This document shows, piece by piece, positions 18,517 to 27,768 of a stretch of DNA of 52,707 nt. A program made the translations under genes and the position numbers. The stretch is from JBEGTT01 sp041179245 (lineage in GTDB: Bacteria > Pseudomonadota > Gammaproteobacteria > Burkholderiales > Rhodocyclaceae), in NCBI GenBank assembly GCA_041179245.1, contig JBEGTT010000155.1, positions 1 to 52,707 of the forward strand. The letters run 5' to 3'. The notes below the pieces were generated by a model. It had not been told where the DNA came from. It saw only the letters and a list, made by a program, of their open reading frames with translations, and searched no databases. The first letter of the stretch is position 1. Each line of letters starts with the position of its first letter.

Positions 18517-20433
18517 ATGGGTGAGTTCCATAATCCCGATAGTGACCACGAGCTTTTCCGGCGTCGCCTCAGTGCAGCGGCCTTGCTGGTACTGTTTTGT
18601 TTTTTGATTCTGACCGGGCGATTTCTCTATCTTCAGGTGATTCAGCACGGTTATTACACGACGCGCGCTGAAGAAAATCGAATATCGCTGGTCCCCATTA
18701 TTCCTAATCGTGGCGTTATTACTGACCGTAATGGCGTGATATTGGCCCGGAATTATTCCGCCTTTACGCTGGAAATTACGCCAAGTCAGATTGAGGATCT
18801 GGAAGAAACGATCAATCAGTTGGCAGAGATCATTGATATTCAGGCTAAAGATCGTAAGCGTTTTAAGCGGATTATTCAGGATGCGAAGAACTTTGAGTCC
18901 ATTCCTATCCGCGCTCGTTTGACCGAAGAAGAAGTTGCACGTTTTGCCGCGAATCGTTACCGATTCCCCGGTGTGGAAGTGCAGGCCCGATTATTCCGCC
19001 AATATCCCCATAGCTCTCTGGCGTCCCATGCGCTGGGTTATATCGGTCGGATAAATGATAAAGATGTGACTTGGTTGGCGGATCAGGCCAAGACGCTGGC
19101 TTATAAAGGGACGGACTACATTGGCAAAACTGGCTTGGAACAGTCCTACGAATTTGAATTACATGGGCAAACGGGCTACGAAGAAGTCGAAATTGACGCG
19201 GGCGGTCGTGCTATTCGGTCGTTAAACCGTCGGCCGCCTATTTCAGGCAACAATCTGACGCTGACCATTGATGCCACGCTACAGGCCATTACCGAAAAGG
19301 CGTTTGGTGAACGTCGGGGCGCGCTGGTCGCTATTGAGCCATCTACCGGTGGGGTTTTAGCGCTGGTTTCTATGCCGACCTATGATCCCAATATGTTTGT
19401 CGACGGAATTTCAGTGGATAACTGGAAAGACCTAAACGACTCGGGTGATAAACCGATGCTGAATCGGGCGCTGAATGGTGCCTACCCCCCGGGTTCAACC
19501 TTCAAACCATTCATGGCGCTTGCCGCACTGGAATTGGGAAAAAGGACACCCGCTCAGACCATCAATGACCCCGGTTATTACAACTTTGGTAATCATCAGT
19601 TTCGGGATGACAAAAAGGGTGGCCATGGAACAGTTAACATGCACAAGTCGATTGTCGACTCCTGTGATACCTACTACTACATGTTGGCGAATGACTTGGG
19701 GATTGAAGCGATTGCCAAGTTTATGGGTGAATTGGGTTTAGGGCAGCGTACCGGTATTGATATTCAGGGTGAGTCAGAGGGTGTGCTGCCATCACCAGCT
19801 TGGAAGCAAAAGCGTTTCAAAAAACCTGAGCAGCAAAAATGGTACGCCGGCGAAACCATTTCTATCGGTATTGGCCAAGGCTACAACGCCTACACCCCGA
19901 TCCAGCTTGCTCAAGCGGTTGCGACGATTGCCAATAATGGGGTGATGTTCCGTCCACACTTGGTCAGTTATGTCACCGATGCGAAAACAGGGGAGAAGCG
20001 TTTTATCGAACCTCAGCCGACCAAAACCTTGCCATTCAAACCCCAGAATATCGATGTGATTAAGCGAGCCATGGTCGATGTCAATAAAACGGGGACGGGT
20101 GCCCGAGCATTTGCTGGGGCTGCATACGAAGCTGCGGGGAAAACGGGAACGGCTCAGGTTTTCTCTTTAAAAGGCTCTGATTACAAGGCCGGAGCGATCA
20201 AACAAAATCTGCGCGACCATGCACTTTTTATTGCGTTTGCTCCGGTAGAGCAACCCAAAATTGCGGTCGCCATCTTAGTTGAAAACGGTGGGTTTGGAGC
20301 CCAGTCAGCAGCGCCGATTGCTCGAATGATCTTTGACTATTATTTGCTGGGTAAAGTCCCTGAAGGGGCAGCTCTTGAGGATTCGGCCGCTATCGAGGCG
20401 GATACCGATCCAGCCGATTCTGGGGGGCAATAA
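18517..20433 (+). CDS. mrdA: Penicillin-binding protein 2 (elongasome transpeptidase)
   Basis: PBP2 is the class B transpeptidase that crosslinks peptidoglycan during cell elongation with RodA. The 638-residue protein has a single N-terminal membrane anchor (about residues 20-40), the dimerisation/pedestal domain (about 55-235) and the transpeptidase domain with the catalytic serine S327 in PPGSTFKPFMAL, the second motif in IVDSCDTYYYMLAND and KTGTAQVFSLKG as third motif. Serine position is close to that of E. coli PBP2 (330). Its stop overlaps the rodA start (TAATG), indicating coupled translation. Confidence 0.97.
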   Translation: MGEFHNPDSDHELFRRRLSAAALLVLFCFLILTGRFLYLQVIQHGYYTTRAEENRISLVPIIPNRGVITDRNGVILARNYSAFTLEITPSQIEDLEETINQLAEIIDIQAKDRKRFKRIIQDAKNFESIPIRARLTEEEVARFAANRYRFPGVEVQARLFRQYPHSSLASHALGYIGRINDKDVTWLADQAKTLAYKGTDYIGKTGLEQSYEFELHGQTGYEEVEIDAGGRAIRSLNRRPPISGNNLTLTIDATLQAITEKAFGERRGALVAIEPSTGGVLALVSMPTYDPNMFVDGISVDNWKDLNDSGDKPMLNRALNGAYPPGSTFKPFMALAALELGKRTPAQTINDPGYYNFGNHQFRDDKKGGHGTVNMHKSIVDSCDTYYYMLANDLGIEAIAKFMGELGLGQRTGIDIQGESEGVLPSPAWKQKRFKKPEQQKWYAGETISIGIGQGYNAYTPIQLAQAVATIANNGVMFRPHLVSYVTDAKTGEKRFIEPQPTKTLPFKPQNIDVIKRAMVDVNKTGTGARAFAGAAYEAAGKTGTAQVFSLKGSDYKAGAIKQNLRDHALFIAFAPVEQPKIAVAILVENGGFGAQSAAPIARMIFDYYLLGKVPEGAALEDSAAIEADTDPADSGGQ

Positions 20434-21548
20434 TGAATTTTGCTGAGTTATTGGCCTCTTGGCGTCGCCGCTTATTTGTGCACATTGATCCACCGCTTCT
20501 GTTGATTACTTTAGGCATTATGGCGGTAGGCTTGATGACCGTATTTTCGGCCACTTATGTAGGTGGCTACGGTAGCAAGGCTTCTGGGCAATTTATCAAT
20601 ATGCTGGTGGCGATGGTCATTATGTGGACGGTGGCCCGTATTCCACCGCATAAGCTAATGTCACTCGCTGTTCCACTTTACGTTGTAGGGATCTTTCTGC
20701 TGATATTGGTGTTTTTGTTTGGGGTTAAGGTTAATGGTGCGCGACGTTGGTTATCGTTGGGCTTTACCCGGATTCAACCTTCTGAACTGATGAAGCTGGC
20801 TGTCCCACTCACCTTGGCGTGGTATTTCCATATTCAGGAAAACCGCCGAGGTTTGATTCACTACCTGATTGCGGCACTGCTACTGTTAGTACCGTTTGCG
20901 TTAATCGCCAAACAGCCTGATTTGGGAACTGCATTGCTGGTGGGTGCCGCTGGGTTTTATGTCATTTTTCTGGCTGGTTTGCCTTGGAAGATTATTATCG
21001 GTTTAGTTGTTGCCGGCGCGTCGGCCATGCCTTTCCTGTGGGGAATGTTGCACGACTATCAGAAGAAGCGGATTTTGACCTTGATTGACCCCTCAACCGA
21101 CCCATTAGGTTCTGGGTACCACATCATTCAATCCACCATTGCGATTGGTTCTGGCGGATTTTTTGGTAAAGGCTGGCTCAATGGCACACAAACCCACCTG
21201 GAATTCATTCCTGAGAAGCACACTGACTTTATTTTTGCGGTGTTCTCCGAAGAATGGGGAATGTTGGGGAATCTTGTGCTGACCGTGCTTTATACCTTGC
21301 TGATAGGCCGAAGCATGATGATTGCCGTTGCAGCCTCAACGGTTTTCTCCCGTTTAATGGCCGGTAGCATGGCCCTGATGTTCTTCACCTATGCCTTTGT
21401 GAATATGGGCATGGTCTCTGGCATTTTGCCGGTGGTGGGTGTGCCGTTACCATTTATGTCCTATGGCGGAACCGCCTTGGTGACCTTGTTCTTTGGGGTG
21501 GGTGTTTTGATGAGCATTCATACCCACCGTCTATTGGTGAAACGTTAA
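20433..21548 (+). CDS. rodA: Rod shape-determining peptidoglycan polymerase RodA
   Basis: RodA is the SEDS-family glycosyltransferase that polymerises lipid II in the elongasome with PBP2. The 371-residue protein has about ten membrane segments and SEDS landmarks: GARRWLSLGFTRIQPSELMKL, KQPDLGTALLVGAAG, GSGGFFGKGWLNGTQTHLEF and PEKHTDFIFAVFSEEWG, and VGVPLPFMSYGGTALV near the C-terminus. Start and stop both overlap neighbours by one base (mrdA upstream, rlpA downstream), so the three genes form a tight translational unit. Confidence 0.97.
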   Translation: MNFAELLASWRRRLFVHIDPPLLLITLGIMAVGLMTVFSATYVGGYGSKASGQFINMLVAMVIMWTVARIPPHKLMSLAVPLYVVGIFLLILVFLFGVKVNGARRWLSLGFTRIQPSELMKLAVPLTLAWYFHIQENRRGLIHYLIAALLLLVPFALIAKQPDLGTALLVGAAGFYVIFLAGLPWKIIIGLVVAGASAMPFLWGMLHDYQKKRILTLIDPSTDPLGSGYHIIQSTIAIGSGGFFGKGWLNGTQTHLEFIPEKHTDFIFAVFSEEWGMLGNLVLTVLYTLLIGRSMMIAVAASTVFSRLMAGSMALMFFTYAFVNMGMVSGILPVVGVPLPFMSYGGTALVTLFFGVGVLMSIHTHRLLVKR

Positions 21549-22492
21549 TGAATAAGCGTTTCTCGGTAGCCTTATCTACGTTAGCAGCTTGCGTGTTAGC
21601 GGCTTGCGGTAGTCAGACCGTTGCACCTGTTAGCGGCGGTCCGGATGCAGCTAGAGCAGGAGCGGCTTCCTCGTCAGCAACCCGTAAAACGATACCGGCT
21701 AAAAAAGGTGGGGGTTATTACAAGGACGATGGCCCAGGGGATGAAATCCCGGTAAATCTGGACGATATTCCTGATGCCGTTCCTAAATGGGAACCGCTAC
21801 ATAAGCCTGCATTAAAACCCTATAACGTTTTGGGCAAGGACTATCAGCCACTGACTTCCTTGCAGCCTTTTCGTCAACGAGGGTTGGCGAGTTGGTATGG
21901 CAAAAAATTCCACGGTCAAAAAACGTCTAATGGTGAGATTTACGACATGTTTGGGATGACTGCCGCCCATACAACGCTACCAATACCTTCTTATGTCAAA
22001 GTAACGCACCTATCGAGCGGGCGTAGTGTGGTGGTGCGCGTCAATGACCGCGGCCCGTTTCACGCAGGGCGCATCATCGACCTATCCTATACGGCAGCTC
22101 ACAAGCTCGGTTACATCGGTAATGGCAGTAGTGAAGTCGATATTGAGGTCATTATTCCCGGCACCAGTTATGCCAGCACGGGTGTACCGCCTACCCGCCC
22201 TGTTTCCTTGCCACCAGTGGTGGCACAAGTGCCAGATACTTCCATTGACCAGACATTCCCTGCTGGGGTTTACCTTCAGTTTGGGGCGTTTGCTAACCGG
22301 GATAATGCGGACAACCTAAGAAATCACCTATCGCAAGAAATGGAGTGGTCGTCTCAACCTATCCGAATCGCTTCGGTGAGCAATCTCCACAAGTTACAGA
22401 TGGGTCCTTTCACCACGCGCGCGCAGGCAGAAGAAGCGGCACAACGGGTTCAGCGGGAGTTTGGCAACAAACCATTCTTTGTATTCCGCTGA
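21548..22492 (+). CDS. rlpA: Septal ring lytic transglycosylase RlpA-type lipoprotein
   Basis: RlpA proteins are outer-membrane lipoproteins that cut denuded peptidoglycan glycans. The 314-residue product has a lipoprotein signal with lipobox LAAC (cysteine at about residue 19), a low-complexity linker, a double-psi beta-barrel domain (about 110-210: ASWYGKKFHGQKTSNGEIYDM, RVNDRGPFHAGRIIDLS) with the acidic residue after NDRGPF, and a C-terminal SPOR domain (about 238-314: YLQFGAFANRDNADNL) that binds denuded septal glycan. It overlaps the rodA stop and precedes a terminator. Confidence 0.93.
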   Translation: MNKRFSVALSTLAACVLAACGSQTVAPVSGGPDAARAGAASSSATRKTIPAKKGGGYYKDDGPGDEIPVNLDDIPDAVPKWEPLHKPALKPYNVLGKDYQPLTSLQPFRQRGLASWYGKKFHGQKTSNGEIYDMFGMTAAHTTLPIPSYVKVTHLSSGRSVVVRVNDRGPFHAGRIIDLSYTAAHKLGYIGNGSSEVDIEVIIPGTSYASTGVPPTRPVSLPPVVAQVPDTSIDQTFPAGVYLQFGAFANRDNADNLRNHLSQEMEWSSQPIRIASVSNLHKLQMGPFTTRAQAEEAAQRVQREFGNKPFFVFR

Positions 22493-22503
22493 TTAGGAAT
22501 GTA

Positions 22504-22539
22504 AAAAAGGACACGGCCAATAAGCACCGCGTCCTTTTT
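22504..22539. terminator. Bidirectional intrinsic terminator between rlpA and phaC
   Basis: The arms AAAAAGGACACGG and CCGCGTCCTTTTT form a stem with one mismatch and a loop of about ten bases. A run of A on one side and T on the other makes it functional in both directions, ending both the mre-rlpA transcript and the convergent leuA-phaC transcript. Confidence 0.85.
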
Positions 22540-22560
22540 AATAAGCAAATTACCTAAAGA

Positions 22561-24384
22561 TTACTTGGCTTCTTTTTTCTGGGTATCCAGACGGAACTTA
22601 ACGTAAGAGCCGGGTGCATCCTCAATAATCGGGGTGCCATCTGCGCCAGGAACCCGAGCAGGAACCTTTTTGTCGCCGTTGGTCGCCCAAGCACTCCAAT
22701 GCGTCCACCAAGAACCAGGATTCTGCGTTGCACCAGAGAGGAATTCTTCTGGATCTTCAGGCAGATTGCCATCGGTCGCATCATTGGTCCAGTAGCCATA
22801 TTTGTTGGCTGCTGGTGGGTTGACGATACCAGCAATGTGCCCTGAGCCACCAAGCACAAACTTGGTTGGGCCTGAAGGCAGGCGAGCACCCATATAGGTG
22901 CTCTTCCAAGGCGCGATGTGGTCTTCAATCGTTGAGATGAAGTAACAAGGAGTCTTGACCTTGGTGATGTCAATTGGCACACCGCCTAGGGTAATCCCGC
23001 CAGCATCCTTGAGCTTGTTGTCCAGATACATGTTGCGCAGATAGAAACTATGCATCGCCGCTGGCATGCGGGTGGAGTCACTGTTCCAGTAGAGCAAGTC
23101 GAACGGGAAGGGTTGTTTACCCATCAGGTAGTTGTTCACCACAAATGACCAGATCAGATCATTGGCACGCAGCATATTGAAGGTGGTGGCCATTTCTGAG
23201 CCTTCAAGGTAACCCTTTTCCTTCATCCGTTCTTCGATACCAGCAACCGCATCAGGGTCTAGGAAAATTCCCAGCTCGCCCGGTTCAGCAAAATTCAGCA
23301 TCGTGGTGAAGAAAATAGCTGAATGAACGCGCTTATCTTTCTTGGCGGCCATGTAGGACAAGGTACTCATCAGCAACGTCCCACCAAGGCAGTAACCCGC
23401 CATATTGATGGATTTTTCACCGGTAATCTTTTCGACTTGATTCACCGCTTCCAGCGCGCCGGACAGCATGTAGTCTTCAAAATTCTTATTGGCCATCGTT
23501 TCGTCAGGGTTGATCCAAGACATGATGAACGTGGTGTGACCTTGGTCAGTTGCCCACTTAACCATGGAATTTTTCTCGCGCAGATCAAGGATGTAATACT
23601 TGTTAATCCAAGGTGGCACGATCAGGAAGGGGCGTTTATGTTGCTCTTCGGTGGTCGGGGAATACTGAATCAGCTGGAATAGTTCATTCTGGAAAACAAC
23701 CTTGCCCGGTGTGGTGGCTACGTTCTTGCCCATTTCAAAGGCAGAGGTATCAGTCATGCGGATGCGCAGTTGACCGTCACCATTCTCAACGTCTTGCAAC
23801 AGGTTATCGAGACCCTTAATCAGATTTTGACCGTGGCTCTTTACCGTTTCACGGAAAACTTCTGGATTAGTCAGGGCAAAGTTGGAGGGAGACAGCGCGT
23901 CAATGTATTGGCGGGTGAAGAAGTTCACCTTTTGCTGTGCACTTTCATCCAAGCCATCAACATCAGAAACAGTATCGTGAATGTGGCGTGCTGCGACTAG
24001 GTAACTTTGTTTAACGAAATCGAATAGGAAGTGCTGCTCCCAGTCTTCATCTTTGAAGCGGTTATCCCCTTTTTTCGGGGCCGCTACGCTATGGGCCGGC
24101 ATCCCCAGCATCTTCATGGTGGAGTTTTGCCACAGAGAGAAGTAATCCCACATGAAATTCATCTGGGCTTGAGCTAATTTGTAGGGGTTAGCCAGCAGGC
24201 GAGCTGACATGTCCATAAATGCACGGGCTACACCGAGTTCATCGGATGGGGCGGAAAAACCAGAAGCACTTTGTTTTTCCATAAACTGATTGATGATGCG
24301 AGCGGCGCGTTGAGCGACATCAGCGTAAGTTTTTGCCAGTTCGGCGGGGTTGGGCAGAGCATTTTGCTCAGGAGCTTGCGACAT
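22561..24384 (-). CDS. phaC: Class I poly(3-hydroxyalkanoate) synthase
   Basis: PhaC polymerises (R)-3-hydroxyacyl-CoA into polyhydroxyalkanoate carbon-storage granules. The 607-residue product has the class I length and an alpha/beta-hydrolase core with the lipase-like box AGYCLGGTLL, in which C332 is the catalytic cysteine. The N-terminal PhaC domain (about 60-230) includes ANPYKLAQAQMNFMWDYF. Other landmarks are PPWINKYYILDLRE, the SGHIAGIVNPP segment containing the catalytic histidine, and a Trp-rich NPGSWWTHWSAWA. It is the third gene of leuA, MBL hydrolase, phaC with a 14-base gap upstream. No phaA, phaB or phasin is in this window. Confidence 0.96.
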   Translation of the reverse strand: MSQAPEQNALPNPAELAKTYADVAQRAARIINQFMEKQSASGFSAPSDELGVARAFMDMSARLLANPYKLAQAQMNFMWDYFSLWQNSTMKMLGMPAHSVAAPKKGDNRFKDEDWEQHFLFDFVKQSYLVAARHIHDTVSDVDGLDESAQQKVNFFTRQYIDALSPSNFALTNPEVFRETVKSHGQNLIKGLDNLLQDVENGDGQLRIRMTDTSAFEMGKNVATTPGKVVFQNELFQLIQYSPTTEEQHKRPFLIVPPWINKYYILDLREKNSMVKWATDQGHTTFIMSWINPDETMANKNFEDYMLSGALEAVNQVEKITGEKSINMAGYCLGGTLLMSTLSYMAAKKDKRVHSAIFFTTMLNFAEPGELGIFLDPDAVAGIEERMKEKGYLEGSEMATTFNMLRANDLIWSFVVNNYLMGKQPFPFDLLYWNSDSTRMPAAMHSFYLRNMYLDNKLKDAGGITLGGVPIDITKVKTPCYFISTIEDHIAPWKSTYMGARLPSGPTKFVLGGSGHIAGIVNPPAANKYGYWTNDATDGNLPEDPEEFLSGATQNPGSWWTHWSAWATNGDKKVPARVPGADGTPIIEDAPGSYVKFRLDTQKKEAK

Positions 24385-24398
24385 TAAAATTCCCTTTC

Positions 24399-25430
24399 TC
24401 AGGATGCGGTGTTTGGGACAGTAAAACGATGGACTCCGTCGGCACTGATGTTTCGGATCAGCCGGCCAGAATTTTCAAGATGGTTCAAATGTGCAATAGC
24501 TTCGCCCATGGCAAACACAAGCTGATGGGTATCCAGCGCACGCGGAAACAAGGTTTCAAGCAAGGATGCAGCAGTTTGTGACACCTGACAGTTCTCCTCA
24601 AGCAAGCCAAGTCTCTCAGCATGATGAGATTGTAATGCCGACACGCGGTTTCGAATGCCATAAAACGGTAAACCATGTGAAGGCAACACCAACGTTTCTT
24701 CGGGGCAGTGCGCCACAAAGCACTCCAGTGACGCTAGATAACGCTCTAACGCATCATCCAGCGGGGCTACCGCAAAGATACTAATGTTGGTTGATATTCT
24801 GGGTAACAACATGTCCCCGGAAATTAACACGCCCATCTCTGGGCAGTAAAGTGCTGCGTGCTCTGGGGAATGTCCATATCCGACAATGACTTGCCAATTA
24901 TGCTTACCAATCGTGATATTTTCATGACCGATGATGCGCTGATAGGACTTGGGTAAATCGGCGACTCCCCGTTTGTAGCCATTACCCCGTTGGCGGAGGG
25001 CTTCCCGTCGTGACTCATCAAGCCCGTGCTTTTCGAATTGTTTAAGCATCGCCGCTGGCCCGTGTCCAGCTACTTCTTGGTATACGCAATGGGCGGTCAG
25101 GTATTCCCCTGCGGTCATCCATAGGCTGGCACCCGTTTTGTCCTGAAGCCACTTAGCTAGCCCGATATGGTCAGGATGGAAATGGGTTCCGATGATGCGG
25201 GTTATTGGCCCATTGAGCTGACCCAGCAAAACTTCCCAAGCCGCTTGACTTTCCGGTAGGGAAAATCCGGTATCAACCAGCGTCCAGCCATCTCCGTCAC
25301 GGATCAACCAAACGTTGATGTGATCCAACGCATAGGGCAGCGGTAAACGAACCCAGAAAATATCCTCATTGATCGGAATCCAGGTTTGATCAGCCGGATG
25401 CTTGTTAAATGGGTATGAAACAGGATGCAT
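24399..25430 (-). CDS. Metallo-beta-lactamase-fold hydrolase
   Basis: The 343-residue product has the MBL fold signature: the metal-binding motif THFHPDHIGLAKW near residue 95, a second metal histidine in GHSPEHAALY near 207, an aspartate in SGDMLLP near 225 and a late histidine in LPSHGLPF near 277. N-terminal LVDTGFSLPES marks the first strand. A winged-helix-like tail (about 300-340: ETLFPRALDTHQLVFAMGEAIAHLNHLE) is typical of the LACTB2-like group. Substrate unknown; thioesters or other esters are possible. It lies 3 bases after leuA and 14 before phaC, so co-transcription is likely, which might point to acyl-CoA or PHA-related metabolism, but this is inference. Confidence 0.85.
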   Translation of the reverse strand: MHPVSYPFNKHPADQTWIPINEDIFWVRLPLPYALDHINVWLIRDGDGWTLVDTGFSLPESQAAWEVLLGQLNGPITRIIGTHFHPDHIGLAKWLQDKTGASLWMTAGEYLTAHCVYQEVAGHGPAAMLKQFEKHGLDESRREALRQRGNGYKRGVADLPKSYQRIIGHENITIGKHNWQVIVGYGHSPEHAALYCPEMGVLISGDMLLPRISTNISIFAVAPLDDALERYLASLECFVAHCPEETLVLPSHGLPFYGIRNRVSALQSHHAERLGLLEENCQVSQTAASLLETLFPRALDTHQLVFAMGEAIAHLNHLENSGRLIRNISADGVHRFTVPNTAS

Positions 25431-25433
25431 GAC

Positions 25434-27101
25434 TTAGGCTGCCCGGTTAATACCGCTAATTAGAGCCTTGAGGGAGGCGGTGACGATATTGCTATCGACC
25501 CCGACACCATAGACGTCACCGGTATGGGCGCCAGCAACCTCCATCATCGCGCAAGCACGGGCGTTACCATCTTTACCCATGGGAACCATCGAGCGTTCTT
25601 CATAACTGCGCACCTGAATCTCAATTCCCGCGCTCTGCAAAGCATGGACGGCGGCATTGATTGGGCCGTTACCTTCGCCGTTCAATACTTTTTGCTGGCC
25701 GTTAATTTCAACCGTTAAACGAATTCCTTGGTCAGTGCCCTGTTCAAACAGATGGTGTGCGCAGTAACGAACCGGACAACTAGATTCCAAGTACGTTTCT
25801 GAAAAAAGACGCCAAATTTCATCAGCACTCACTTCGCCGCCGTGTGTGTCGGTGTGTTGTTGGACAACGCTAGAAAACTCGACCTGTAAACGACGTGGCA
25901 TCACCACGCCGTGTTCGGTTTCCATCAGATAGGCGATGCCACCTTTACCGGATTGGCTGTTAACCCGAATAACCGAATCGTAACTTCGTCCCACATCAGC
26001 CGGATCGATGGGGAGGTAGGGCACGGACCATGTGGTATCCGCTTTCTGGGCAGAAAATCCCTTTTTGATTGCGTCCTGATGGGAACCGGAGAAGGCCGTG
26101 AAAACGAGATCCCCGACATAAGGGTGACGGGGGTGAATCGGAAGCTGGGTACAGTGCTCAAAGGTACGGGCAATGGCGTTGATGTCCGAAAAGTCGAGAC
26201 CGGGATTGACGCCTTGTGTGTACATGTTCAGCGCAAGCGTAACCAAATCGACGTTGCCGGTGCGTTCTCCGTTGCCGAAAAGACACCCTTCCACGCGATC
26301 AGCGCCCGCCATCAAACCAAGCTCGGCGGCAGCAACAGCAGTACCACGGTCGTTGTGTGGGTGAAGGCTAATTAAAACACTGTTGCGGCGAGCAAGGTTT
26401 TTGTGCATCCATTCAATCTGGTCGGCGTAGATGTTCGGCGTAGCCACTTCAACGGTGGTCGGAAGATTAAGAATCACCTTGCGTTTAGGCGTTGCGCCCC
26501 AAGCGGCGGTCACCGCATCGCAGACTTCAAGTGCGAAATCCAGTTCAGTGGATGTAAAAAGTTCCGGGCTGTATTCAAGCGTGATTTTGGTGCCATCAGA
26601 TTTTTCCAATGCTTCGGCAAGCTGGCGAATGAGTTTGACCGCATCGACGGCCATGCTGACCACTTCGGCCTTACTCATCCCGAAAACGTTTTCGCGGAAG
26701 GTCTTGCTGGTGGCGTTGTAGACATGCACCACGGCTTGCTTGGCCCCCTTGAGTGATTCAAACGTACGGCGGATCAAGTGTTCACGGGCTTGGGTGAGTA
26801 CCTCGATGGATACATCGTCAGGAATGTGGCCGTCTTCGATCAGGCTGCGCACGAAATTAAATTCGGTTTCCGAGGCAGAAGGGAAAGCCACTTCAATTTC
26901 CTTGAACCCGATGTTGCAAAGCATCTTGAACATGCGCATCTTCTTGTCGCCGTTCATCGGCTCAAAAAGAGCCTGATTACCATCGCGCAAATCGGTGCTC
27001 ATCCAAACAGGAGGTTTATCGATGACGCGGCTTGGCCATTGGCGGTCCGTGAGTTGAATCGGAGCAAATGCCGGGTATTTCTGGCTGGGGTTTTGTAACA
27101 T
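25434..27101 (-). CDS. leuA: 2-isopropylmalate synthase (type 2)
   Basis: LeuA condenses acetyl-CoA with 2-oxoisovalerate, the first committed step of leucine biosynthesis. The 555-residue length and the start NPSQKYPAFAPIQLTDRQWPS are those of the LeuA type 2 family. The catalytic TIM barrel has TDLRDGNQALFEPM near residue 35, SLHPHNDRGTAVAAAELG with the metal histidines near 248, and GNGERTGNVDLV. The C-terminal regulatory domain (about 430-555) binds leucine in known homologues; it ends GSVD-like VGVDSNIVTASLKAL. It is divergent from an Lrp-family regulator and probably starts an operon with the MBL gene and phaC. Confidence 0.96.
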   Translation of the reverse strand: MLQNPSQKYPAFAPIQLTDRQWPSRVIDKPPVWMSTDLRDGNQALFEPMNGDKKMRMFKMLCNIGFKEIEVAFPSASETEFNFVRSLIEDGHIPDDVSIEVLTQAREHLIRRTFESLKGAKQAVVHVYNATSKTFRENVFGMSKAEVVSMAVDAVKLIRQLAEALEKSDGTKITLEYSPELFTSTELDFALEVCDAVTAAWGATPKRKVILNLPTTVEVATPNIYADQIEWMHKNLARRNSVLISLHPHNDRGTAVAAAELGLMAGADRVEGCLFGNGERTGNVDLVTLALNMYTQGVNPGLDFSDINAIARTFEHCTQLPIHPRHPYVGDLVFTAFSGSHQDAIKKGFSAQKADTTWSVPYLPIDPADVGRSYDSVIRVNSQSGKGGIAYLMETEHGVVMPRRLQVEFSSVVQQHTDTHGGEVSADEIWRLFSETYLESSCPVRYCAHHLFEQGTDQGIRLTVEINGQQKVLNGEGNGPINAAVHALQSAGIEIQVRSYEERSMVPMGKDGNARACAMMEVAGAHTGDVYGVGVDSNIVTASLKALISGINRAA

Positions 27102-27167
27102 GGTGCTGTTCCTGAATTATTTTTTGATGGAAGAATTTTAGAGAAATGTGATTGGCAGGTGCTTGCG

Positions 27168-27232
27168 TTATTGCTCTAAAATTTGGCTATATTTGGTAGA
27201 TAATTGCTTGATGTAATTATCGTGAGCAATAA
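27168..27232. promoter_or_regulatory. Nested palindromes between leuA and the Lrp-family gene
   Basis: Two inverted repeats lie in the 132-base divergent gap. The outer pair is TTATTGCTC (27168-27176) and GAGCAATAA (27224-27232). The inner pair is GATAATT (27199-27205) and AATTATC (27215-27221) with a 9-base spacer, ending 12 bases before the regulator start. AT-rich dyads beside the gene are typical Lrp/AsnC operators, so autoregulation and perhaps control of leuA are plausible. No binding data exist here. Confidence 0.5.
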
Positions 27233-27233
27233 A

Positions 27234-27695
27234 ATGGAACTTGATCGATTTGACCAGCAAATTCTCGCTATTTTGCAAACCGATGGGCGGATCAGTAATC
27301 AGGATTTGGCGGATCGGATTGGGCTATCGCCATCACCTTGTTTACGCCGGGTGCGAATGCTGGAAGAAAACGGTTTGATTACCGGCTATCGGGCTATGCT
27401 GGATGCTAAAAAATTGGGCCTGAGCTTGATGGCGCTGATTGGTATTTCGATGGATCAACACACGCCGGAACGATTTGCCAATCTCGAAATGGCCATTGGT
27501 GATATTCCCGAAGTACTGGAATGTTTGCTGATTACCGGGCAACAGTCGGATTACCAACTCAAGGTGGTGATTAAGGATATGGATGCGTATCAGGATCTGT
27601 TGCTGAACAAAATTACTCGTATCCAAGGGGTTACCGGGGTCCACACCAGTTTTGTACTGCGGCGGGTTGTTGATCGAACGGTCTTGCCGACCTAG
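27234..27695 (+). CDS. Lrp/AsnC family transcriptional regulator
   Basis: The 153-residue product has the N-terminal helix-turn-helix (DRFDQQILAILQTDGRISNQ, then DLADRIGLSPSPCLRRVRMLE) and the C-terminal RAM ligand-binding domain (about 70-145, with VLECLLITGQQSDYQLKVV). Family members sense amino acids and assemble as octamers. I chose the ATG at 27234, which gives MELDRFDQQIL as in the family, over an earlier start at 27204. Divergence from leuA suggests a link to leucine or branched-chain amino acid supply. The motif GQQSDYQLKV resembles the effector-binding loop of Lrp proteins. The exact effector is not shown. Confidence 0.93.
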   Translation: MELDRFDQQILAILQTDGRISNQDLADRIGLSPSPCLRRVRMLEENGLITGYRAMLDAKKLGLSLMALIGISMDQHTPERFANLEMAIGDIPEVLECLLITGQQSDYQLKVVIKDMDAYQDLLLNKITRIQGVTGVHTSFVLRRVVDRTVLPT

Positions 27696-27709
27696 AATGG
27701 ACTTCTCTC

Positions 27710-27737
27710 GCCAGCCAGCCGCGTTTTGCCAGCCAGC
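27710..27737 (+). repeat. Short direct repeat upstream of first bacterioferritin gene
   Basis: The decamer GCCAGCCAGC occurs twice with an 18-base period in the 73-base leader before the first bfr gene. The copies could be a protein-binding site or chance. No Fur-like palindrome is seen here. Confidence 0.35.
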
Positions 27738-27768
27738 TAGACTTTCCCACTGTATCTAGGAGAAACAC

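Noticed and set aside
25911..26375. 154-codon open frame antisense to leuA
   Set aside because: Shadow of leuA; the protein has no family signature or start site.
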